Of a DNA stretch of 5,403 nt, positions 1 through 5,403 are shown in pieces. The notes under the pieces were generated by a model. The model searched no databases and was not told the origin of the DNA. It worked only from the letters and a program-made list of their open reading frames with translations. Position numbers and translations under genes: made by a program. The stretch comes from Candidatus Puniceispirillum sp. (GTDB lineage Bacteria; Pseudomonadota; Alphaproteobacteria; Puniceispirillales; Puniceispirillaceae): contig JADHOU010000112.1 in assembly GCA_016778825.1 (NCBI GenBank), forward strand, positions 1 through 5,403. The letters are read 5' to 3'. Each line of letters starts with the position of its first letter. The first letter of the stretch is position 1.

Positions 1-1410
1 GCTGGCATAGCCGCGGGTGATTGATTTTAACCGGTCATAAAAATCGAAAACAACTTCATTCAGCGGCAGGCGATAAACGGCCATCGCCCGGTTGCCAGCA
101 TAGGTAAGGTCGATCTGCTCGCCGCGCCGCTCGGTACAAAGCGTTAAAACTGGCCCAAGAAATTCATCAGGCGTCATGATGGTGGCTTTGATCCATGGTT
201 CTTCGATCGAGGCAAGGCGGCTAATTTCGGGCATATCGACCGGATTATGCAAATATAGATGTTTCCCATCGGTAAGGGTCATTTGATAAACAACCGATGG
301 CGCGGTTGAAATTAGTTCAAGATTAAATTCGCGGCTCAATCGCTCACGGATCACTTCCATATGAAGAAGACCTAAAAATCCGCAGCGAAAGCCAAAGCCA
401 AGCGCCGCAGAGGTTTCGGCCTCAAATGAAAAAGACGCATCATTAAGCGATAGTTTTTCAAGCGCCTCACGAAGGCCGCTGAAATCATTTGTATCCACCG
501 GAAATAAGCCGCAGAACACCACTGGAATTGATGGTGCAAATCCGGGCAAGGCTGTATCGGTCGGGCGGCGTTCATCGGTGATCGTATCACCCACTTTTGC
601 ATCAGCAACACGTTTCACGCCAGCATTGATAAAGCCAATTTCACCCGGACCAAGTTGATCAAGCGCAATCGGTTTTGGCGCAAAAACACCTACACGTTCG
701 ACAACATGGGTCGCACCTGTCGCCATCATACGGATTTTCATGCCCTTTTTCAGCACGCCATGACGCACCCGCACCAAGGTCATGACACCAAGATAGGCAT
801 CATACCAACTATCAACCAAAAGTGCCTGCAAGGGGGCATTCTTGTCGCCAATAGGTGGCGGCAATTTGGTGACCAGCGCTTCGAGTATATCTTCAATACC
901 TGCGCCGGTTTTCGCCGATGCTGCAATGGCATCATCAGCAGGTAAACCAATCACCTCTTCAATTTGGGCTTTGACCCGTTCAGGCTCAGCCGCAGGAAGG
1001 TCAATCTTATTGAGAACCGGTACAATTTCATGATCGGCATTGATGGCCTGATAGACATTGGCCAGCGTTTGCGCCTCAACGCCCTGACTAGCATCAACAA
1101 TGAGCAATGAACCTTCACAAGCCGCCAATGATCGCGATACTTCATAGCCAAAATCCACATGGCCTGGCGTATCCATCAGATTCAAGATATAGGATTGTCC
1201 GTCTTTTGCTTTGTAATCCAGCCGAACGGTTTGCGCCTTGATGGTAATCCCGCGTTCGCGCTCGATATCCATACTATCCAGCACTTGTTCTTTCATTTCG
1301 CGGTCACTCAGCCCTCCGCAAACCTGAATTAACCGATCGGCAATCGTTGATTTGCCATGATCAATATGGGCAATGATGGAAAAATTGCGGATATTGTTGA
1401 TGTCGATCAT
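1..1410 (-). CDS. lepA: Elongation factor 4 (LepA), ribosomal back-translocating GTPase; C-terminal part cut by window edge
   Basis: LepA/EF4 is a translational GTPase that binds the ribosome and acts on stalled or mistranslocated complexes. The frame is open without a stop from the ATG at 1408-1410 to base 1, giving 470 residues. The family is about 600 residues long, so roughly 130 C-terminal residues, including the LepA-specific C-terminal domain, lie outside the window. Visible GTPase motifs are the P-loop AHIDHGKST (residues 14-22), switch I RGITIKAQ (53-60), DTPGH (80-84) and NKID (134-137). The hallmark [14 protein letters not shown] spans about 340-353 in the EF-G-III-like domain. The last visible residues ([14 protein letters not shown]) match the end of the EF-G-V-like domain. 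The start is well fixed: an in-frame TAA lies two codons upstream (plus-strand 1414-1416), and the P-loop follows at the usual distance. The ribosome binding site is weak (AAAG about 9 bases upstream). The gene is divergent from leuA. I see no frameshift or missing motif. The identification is close to certain. Confidence 0.97.
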   Translation of the reverse strand, partial: MIDINNIRNFSIIAHIDHGKSTIADRLIQVCGGLSDREMKEQVLDSMDIERERGITIKAQTVRLDYKAKDGQSYILNLMDTPGHVDFGYEVSRSLAACEGSLLIVDASQGVEAQTLANVYQAINADHEIVPVLNKIDLPAAEPERVKAQIEEVIGLPADDAIAASAKTGAGIEDILEALVTKLPPPIGDKNAPLQALLVDSWYDAYLGVMTLVRVRHGVLKKGMKIRMMATGATHVVERVGVFAPKPIALDQLGPGEIGFINAGVKRVADAKVGDTITDERRPTDTALPGFAPSIPVVFCGLFPVDTNDFSGLREALEKLSLNDASFSFEAETSAALGFGFRCGFLGLLHMEVIRERLSREFNLELISTAPSVVYQMTLTDGKHLYLHNPVDMPEISRLASIEEPWIKATIMTPDEFLGPVLTLCTERRGEQIDLTYAGNRAMAVYRLPLNEVVFDFYDRLKSITRGYAS

Positions 1411-1618
1411 GATTTACTTTGCAATCTGAAACGGGCTGAAATGGCATTGTCCAGCCCATTCTATACAGCAATTTCTGTTGAAATACCGCATTTAATCATG
1501 GTTCGGGTTAAAGATTCGCGATCTTTTTCCTGTTTCAACCTGCCGCTTGCGTGTATTATCCAGTTCGTTCTGTTGTGATAAGACAGATATTTCAAATTCT
1601 TCAGATAAAGAGAAGCTG
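1411..1618. promoter_or_regulatory. Divergent lepA-leuA intergenic region
   Basis: This 208-base gap between two divergent genes should hold the promoters of both lepA (leftward) and leuA (rightward). No strong -35/-10 pair is visible on either strand. Weak candidates are TATTAT at about 1554-1559 as a -10 for leuA, and TATAGA on the minus strand at about 1459-1464 as a -10 for lepA; neither has a good -35 at 16-18 bases. Small inverted repeats are GGGCTG/CAGCCC (1433-1438 with 1452-1457), AAAGAT/ATCTTT (1510-1515 with 1521-1526) and TCTGT/ACAGA (1569-1573 with 1583-1587). A short reading frame at 1498-1578 is discussed in the findings. Only the region's role is well supported, by gene orientation; the individual sites are guesses. 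Confidence 0.5.
1607..1615 (+). promoter_or_regulatory. Probable leuA ribosome binding site
   Basis: The purine run AAAGAGAAG ends three bases before the ATG at 1619, and its AAGAG core sits six bases before it. This supports ATG 1619 as the leuA start. The in-frame TTG at 1547 would add 24 residues (cysteine- and serine-rich, unlike the family) and has no purine-rich site at the right distance upstream. Confidence 0.6.
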
Positions 1619-3292
1619 ATGCCACGCTTGCGTCATGAAAAATACCGCCCATTTATCGGCCCTGATTTAGGTGACCGTACATGGCCGAGCCAACAAATTA
1701 AAACCGCGCCAATCTGGTGTTCGGTTGATTTGCGCGATGGCAATCAGGCCTTGATCGAGCCAATGGACAGCGCCCGCAAAATGGCTATGTTCAAAATGCT
1801 TGTCGCGATGGGATTCAAAGAAATTGAAGTTGGGTTTCCGGCTGCGTCAGATACTGATTTTAACTTTCTGCGCGAATTGATTGAAGGCGGTCATGTTCCG
1901 TCTGATGTAACGATTCAGGTTTTGACACAAGCGCGCGAACATTTGATCGATCGCACGATCGAGTCGCTTCGCGGCGCGCCAAATGCCATTTTGCATCTTT
2001 ATAACTCGACAAGCACATTGCAGCGGCGGGTCGTGTTTAAATCAGATCGTGATGGGGTAAAACAAATTGCCATTGATGGCGCGAAGATGGTTGCTGATCG
2101 TCTTGCCAATTTTGGCGCTGGAAATCTGCGCCTTCAATATAGCCCGGAAAGCTTTACTGGAACCGAGCTTGATTATGCGCTTGATGTTTGTGAGTCGGTG
2201 ATGGAGGTCTGGCAATCAAGCCCGGAAAACCCAACCATCATCAATCTGCCAGCAACGGTTGAGATGTCGACGCCAAATATTTATGCGGATCAAATTGAAT
2301 GGATGGGTCGTCATTTTTCCAATCGAGATTCTGTGATTTTATCGCTTCACCCGCATAATGATCGCGGCTGTGCAGTCGCCGCAACCGAACTTGGCCTGAT
2401 GGCGGGTGCCGACCGTGTCGAAGGCACTTTGTTTGGCAATGGCGAGCGTACCGGTAATGTTGACCTGATCACCCTTGGGCTGAATATGTTTACCCAAGGC
2501 GTTGACCCGCATCTGGACTTTTCCGATATCAACGGGCTGATCGAAACCGCCGAATTCTGTAACCAGCTTCTGGTTCATGAGCGCCACCCCTATGCTGGCA
2601 AGCTTGTTCATACCGCCTTTTCAGGAAGCCATCAGGACGCTATTCGCAAAGGCATGGACGCGCTCGCCGAATCCAATGACGATGTGTGGGAAGTGCCTTA
2701 TCTGCCGATTGATCCGGCTGATATTGGGCGCACATTCGAAGCCATCATTCGGGTAAATTCCCAATCGGGAAAGGCTGGTGCGGCCTATCTTCTGGAAGCC
2801 GATCACCATATTCGCCTGCCACGCGGTGCCGAGGTTGAATTTTCTGGCATTGTGCAGAACGAGGCCGATACCACCGGTAAGGAAATCACCAGCCAGCGCA
2901 TCTGGGAACTGGCCGAAGAGCATTATATCAAACCGCAAGGCCCGTTCAAGCTTATCAGCTTTGAATCAGGTCGGGCAAGCCGCGCAAGCGATGCCGAACG
3001 GATTACCGCGACCTTGCTTCATAATGGCAATGAAGTGACCATTACCGCCACCGGCAATGGCCCGATTTCGGCTTTTGTTGACGCGATGCGTGAAGAATTC
3101 AACCTTGCATTCCGGCTTGCTGATTTCGGACAGAATACCCGCTCGGCAACATCAAAAGCCGAAGCCGCCGCCTATGTTGAACTTGTCGTTGGCGATGATC
3201 AATCGGTCTATGGTGTTGGTATTGATACATCAATCACGCTTGCCCCGATCCGAGCCGTTGTTAGCGCTATCAACAAGCTGGCACGCGCCTAA
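1619..3292 (+). CDS. leuA: 2-isopropylmalate synthase, long (Mycobacterium/yeast-like) form
   Basis: LeuA condenses acetyl-CoA with 2-oxoisovalerate to give 2-isopropylmalate, the first committed step of leucine biosynthesis, in the cytoplasm. From ATG 1619 it encodes 557 residues. The N-terminus (KYRPF near residue 8, DRTWP at 19-23, then LWCSVDLRDGNQ-like sequence at 32-43) is typical of the long form rather than the roughly 520-residue E. coli form. In the TIM barrel, LRDGNQ (38-43) carries the expected catalytic Arg39 and metal ligand Asp40; HPHND (244-248) gives metal ligands His244 and His246; GNGERTGN (273-280) ends in Asn280. These four sit at a constant offset of 41 from the metal-site residues known in the M. 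tuberculosis enzyme (D81, H285, H287, N321), so the active site looks intact. Residues from about 430 onward, including TGNGPISAFVDA (478-489), form the C-terminal LeuA dimerisation domain that binds leucine in feedback inhibition. The gene stands alone, with lepA divergent on its left and a convergent crotonase gene on its right. No other leucine gene is present. Confidence 0.96.
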   Translation: MPRLRHEKYRPFIGPDLGDRTWPSQQIKTAPIWCSVDLRDGNQALIEPMDSARKMAMFKMLVAMGFKEIEVGFPAASDTDFNFLRELIEGGHVPSDVTIQVLTQAREHLIDRTIESLRGAPNAILHLYNSTSTLQRRVVFKSDRDGVKQIAIDGAKMVADRLANFGAGNLRLQYSPESFTGTELDYALDVCESVMEVWQSSPENPTIINLPATVEMSTPNIYADQIEWMGRHFSNRDSVILSLHPHNDRGCAVAATELGLMAGADRVEGTLFGNGERTGNVDLITLGLNMFTQGVDPHLDFSDINGLIETAEFCNQLLVHERHPYAGKLVHTAFSGSHQDAIRKGMDALAESNDDVWEVPYLPIDPADIGRTFEAIIRVNSQSGKAGAAYLLEADHHIRLPRGAEVEFSGIVQNEADTTGKEITSQRIWELAEEHYIKPQGPFKLISFESGRASRASDAERITATLLHNGNEVTITATGNGPISAFVDAMREEFNLAFRLADFGQNTRSATSKAEAAAYVELVVGDDQSVYGVGIDTSITLAPIRAVVSAINKLARA

Positions 3293-3321
3293 CCCCAAAG
3301 GCTGGACATTATGTGGTGAGG
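3293..3321. other. Convergent gap between leuA and crotonase gene
   Basis: Only 29 bases separate the leuA stop codon from the stop codon of the oppositely oriented crotonase gene. I see no stable GC-rich hairpin followed by a T-run on either strand. Transcription termination here is therefore either factor-dependent or lies inside the facing gene. This is an observation from the sequence, without proof of mechanism. Confidence 0.6.
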
Positions 3322-4119
3322 CTATCGGCCTTGCCATTGCGGTTTGCGCTTTTCAAGAAAGGCGCGAACCCCTTCGGCAAAATCAGCGCTTACATAGCTT
3401 TTCTCGATCAAATCAGCATCATTCGGCAATGGGGCGGCTTGGCGTAAACGCCGCAGCCCTTCAAGACTGGCCTGAATGGTCAGCGGTGCCATATGTTTCA
3501 TCCGTTCGGCAAGTTGGTTGGCGCGTGCCATCAAACCATCCTGATCAGGCAAAACCTCATGCACAAATCCGCTTGTCAAAAGCGCTTCAGCATCCAACAA
3601 TTCAGCGGTTAAAATCATATGTGCAACGCGTGACTCGCCAAATAATGCCGTTAAACGCCGAAGATTCGATACGGCTAGGCAATTGCCCAATGTACGGGCA
3701 ATTGGCATACCGGCAACCGCCGCCGCGCTGGCAATGCGAACATGCGCTGCCGCTGCAATCACCAACCCACCACCCGTAACCGCGCCATGAAGCGCGGCAA
3801 TCACCGGAACATGGCAGGATTCGATCTGGCTGATAACGGCTTCGACCTTTGCTTCATAACGCAACCCGTCTTCGGTCGAGTCAAAAGCGGTGAATTGGCC
3901 AATATCGGTGCCAGCTGCAAAGGCTTTATCGCCTGCCCCTGCAATGACGATGGCTTTGATATGATGAGCATCATCGGCAGTGCCTGCTATGGCGCAAAGC
4001 TTGGCCAATTCTTCATACATACCAAAGGTCAGCGCATTGCGTGCCTGCGGCCGGTTCAAGGTTACATGCGCGATGCCATAGTCAATGCGGACAAGCAATT
4101 CGCGATCAGTGGCAGTCAT
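3322..4119 (-). CDS. Crotonase-superfamily protein (enoyl-CoA hydratase/isomerase-like) with non-canonical active site
   Basis: The 265-residue protein is full length for a crotonase (about 255-290). These enzymes act on acyl-CoA thioesters and stabilise an enolate in an oxyanion hole. Visible family features are LNRPQARNAL (21-30), the first oxyanion-hole segment KAFAAGTDI (65-73), the second at HGAVTGGG (111-118), and a C-terminal DFAEGVRAFLEKRKPQW (246-262) typical of the family. Compared with rat mitochondrial enoyl-CoA hydratase, the two catalytic glutamates are absent: Val120 sits at the E144 position (GGGLV instead of GGGCE) and Ile140 at the E164 position (MPIA instead of QPEI). The 20-residue spacing is kept, so the alignment is unambiguous. 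The oxyanion hole looks intact, so the protein should still bind acyl-CoA, but simple hydration of enoyl-CoA is doubtful; isomerase, hydrolase, lyase or another crotonase chemistry is possible. The start ATG has a strong AGAAGGA site seven bases upstream. It lies 12 bases after the TRAP permease gene and is probably co-transcribed with it. Superfamily assignment is firm; reaction and substrate are unknown. Confidence 0.93.
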   Translation of the reverse strand: MTATDRELLVRIDYGIAHVTLNRPQARNALTFGMYEELAKLCAIAGTADDAHHIKAIVIAGAGDKAFAAGTDIGQFTAFDSTEDGLRYEAKVEAVISQIESCHVPVIAALHGAVTGGGLVIAAAAHVRIASAAAVAGMPIARTLGNCLAVSNLRRLTALFGESRVAHMILTAELLDAEALLTSGFVHEVLPDQDGLMARANQLAERMKHMAPLTIQASLEGLRRLRQAAPLPNDADLIEKSYVSADFAEGVRAFLEKRKPQWQGR

Positions 4120-4126
4120 GTCAAAT

Positions 4127-4133
4127 TCCTTCT
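4127..4133 (-). promoter_or_regulatory. Ribosome binding site of crotonase gene, overlapping permease stop
   Basis: The minus strand reads AGAAGGA here, seven bases before the crotonase ATG, a near-ideal Shine-Dalgarno sequence. It overlaps the TAG stop codon of the upstream TRAP permease gene (4132-4134). This fixes the crotonase start and suggests translational coupling within one transcript. Confidence 0.85.
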
Positions 4134-5403
4134 AGCGATAGAATAGCTCGACCAGGAACATTGGAATGGCCGGAACATAGGTACAGATAAGAAGCACCCC
4201 AACCAGCACCCCAATAAAGGGTAAATTGACCCGTGTCACTTCCCAGATATTCGCCCGCGCAATCGAACAGGCGGTAATTAGAACCGAGGCCACTGGCGGC
4301 GTTTGCTGACCAATTGCAAGATTTAGCGTCACGACCAGACCAAAATGCACCGGATCAATGCCAACCTGCTGGATCAGTGGCACAACGATTGGCACAACAA
4401 GAATAATCGCCGCTGCCGAATGCAGGAAAAATCCAATGATCAGGAAAAACACATTCAAGATCAAAAGAATGACATATTTGCTGTCGGTAAAGGCAACCAT
4501 CTGCGCTGCCAATTCCTGCGGAATCTGCGCCCGGGTCAAAAAGCCACCCATCAGAACCGATGCTGCAACTAGCACCATCACCACTGCCGTTTGCATGCCG
4601 CCTTCAAGCATCGCCCGATGAAGCTGCCTGAAATCAACTTCACGATACCAAATGCCGACACCGATCGCGGCCAAAACAGCTAGACCCGCAGCCTCAGTAG
4701 CGGTTACAAAGCCACCAAAGATACCGCCAAGAATGATTATTGGCAGTAAAAATGTAGGGCCAGCTTCGATTGCTGCATGACGAAGACGCGGCCAGTTAAA
4801 CGCTTCTTCAACCGGCAAATTATACCGCCGCGCAAACCACCAAGATACGCCCATAAGGCCAATTGCTCCCATCAGACCTGGAATAAAGCCAGCGACAAAT
4901 AGCTGTTCAACCGACGTATTGGCCGATACCGCATAAAGGATCATTGGAATTGATGGCGGGATAATGATGGCAAGTGATGCCGATGATGATGTGACCGCAG
5001 CCGCAAACGGCGCGCCGTAACCACGTTTTTTCATCTCGGGGATCAGGATTGATCCTAAAGCAGCAACATCCGCCACCGCCGAACCTGAAATTTCGGCAAA
5101 GAATAATGAAACGCCAATCGAAACCATGGCCAAACCGCCACGGACAGCACCAATCAGTGCCGACACAAATTCTATCAACCGCCGCGTCACACCACCCGCG
5201 TTCATAATGGCACCAGCCAGAACAAACATCGGAATGGCAATCAGGGAAAATTTCGTCGAACCATCATACATGTCAAGCGCGACCGTCACCAAAGACGATG
5301 GGCCTTCGGTTATCAACAATCCAAGAACACCGGCGAGCGCCAAAGAAATGGCGATCGGCACATTCAGACAAATCAGACCAATCACGGCCATTAAAATAAT
5401 GAA
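4132..5403 (-). CDS. TRAP transporter large permease subunit (DctM family), 5' end probably beyond window
   Basis: This is the large membrane subunit of a tripartite ATP-independent periplasmic transporter. It works in the inner membrane with a small permease (DctQ type) and a periplasmic binding protein (DctP type) to import organic acids using an ion gradient. From the ATG at 5389-5391 it encodes 419 residues, nearly all hydrophobic helices. The frame stays open to the right edge with four more hydrophobic codons (FIIL). The family's first helix usually has more residues before the conserved Val-Pro (here 11-12), so the true start is probably just outside. Family motifs, numbered from that ATG, are IPMFVLAGAIMNAGG (53-67), FAEISGSAVADVAALGS (98-114), PEMKKRGY (118-125), the Ser-rich and IIPPSIPM stretch (135-150), GGFVTATEAA (226-235) and GQQTPPVAS (361-369). 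The protein ends in FYR before TAG. The crotonase gene follows after 12 bases; the partner TRAP genes are expected upstream, past the right edge. Substrate cannot be read from this subunit, so I give no dct gene name. Confidence 0.95.
   Translation of the reverse strand, partial: FIILMAVIGLICLNVPIAISLALAGVLGLLITEGPSSLVTVALDMYDGSTKFSLIAIPMFVLAGAIMNAGGVTRRLIEFVSALIGAVRGGLAMVSIGVSLFFAEISGSAVADVAALGSILIPEMKKRGYGAPFAAAVTSSSASLAIIIPPSIPMILYAVSANTSVEQLFVAGFIPGLMGAIGLMGVSWWFARRYNLPVEEAFNWPRLRHAAIEAGPTFLLPIIILGGIFGGFVTATEAAGLAVLAAIGVGIWYREVDFRQLHRAMLEGGMQTAVVMVLVAASVLMGGFLTRAQIPQELAAQMVAFTDSKYVILLILNVFFLIIGFFLHSAAAIILVVPIVVPLIQQVGIDPVHFGLVVTLNLAIGQQTPPVASVLITACSIARANIWEVTRVNLPFIGVLVGVLLICTYVPAIPMFLVELFYR

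Noticed and set aside
655..1160. Open frames of 63-96 codons on both strands inside lepA
   Set aside because: The lepA frame runs unbroken here, with continuous family sequence. These are shadows in other frames.
2339..2938. Minus-strand open frames of 61-105 codons inside leuA
   Set aside because: They lie opposite a complete, motif-rich leuA and have no independent coding evidence.
3293..3335. Possible AAGGC/GCCTT hairpin as a bidirectional terminator
   Set aside because: The stem is five base pairs with a loop of more than 25 bases and no T-run, and part of it lies inside the crotonase coding sequence.
3057..3779. A 240-codon plus-strand open frame crossing the end of leuA and running antisense to the crotonase gene
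   Set aside because: It starts out of frame inside leuA and continues on the opposite strand of a well-supported crotonase. The translation has no recognisable family, is rich in Pro, Gln, Arg and His, and looks like a shadow frame.
3742..4146. A 134-codon plus-strand open frame opposite the crotonase start
   Set aside because: It is entirely antisense to the crotonase and permease end, with no ribosome binding site and no recognisable protein features.
1..5403. A previously undescribed multi-gene system, mobile element, CRISPR array or RNA gene
   Set aside because: All but about 250 bases are filled by four recognisable protein genes. No repeats of note, transposase, integrase, tRNA-like or rRNA-like sequence was seen on either strand.

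Overview
The window looks like ordinary chromosomal DNA of a free-living proteobacterium, most likely an alphaproteobacterium. Base composition is near half G+C by eye and codon use looks even from end to end. The alphaproteobacterial guess is inference. It rests on the long (Mycobacterium/yeast-like) form of 2-isopropylmalate synthase, a TRAP-family solute transporter paired with a CoA-metabolism gene, and the general look of the proteins. A marine group such as SAR116 would fit, but the sequence alone does not prove it.

Layout from left to right: (1) 1-1410, minus strand, the first 470 codons of lepA (elongation factor 4), cut by the left edge. (2) 1411-1618, a 208-base divergent intergenic region that must hold the signals for lepA and leuA; it contains weak hairpins and a short Leu/Ile/Val-containing reading frame, but no convincing promoter or attenuator. 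(3) 1619-3292, plus strand, leuA, the complete first enzyme of leucine biosynthesis. (4) A 29-base convergent gap. (5) 3322-4119, minus strand, a crotonase-superfamily (enoyl-CoA hydratase/isomerase-like) protein that lacks both glutamates of classical enoyl-CoA hydratase. (6) 4132-5403, minus strand, a TRAP transporter large permease (DctM family), with its first few codons probably past the right edge. Genes 5 and 6 are co-directional, 12 bases apart, and the crotonase ribosome binding site overlaps the permease stop codon. They almost certainly belong to one operon whose earlier genes (expected: dctP-type binding protein and dctQ-type small permease) lie outside the window.

lepA and leuA are housekeeping genes. 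The TRAP permease/crotonase pair is the accessory part and suggests uptake of an organic acid followed by a CoA-linked step. I see no mobile element, CRISPR array, tRNA or rRNA, and no sign of an undescribed multi-gene system. The most interesting point is the non-canonical active site of the crotonase and its coupling to a TRAP transporter.
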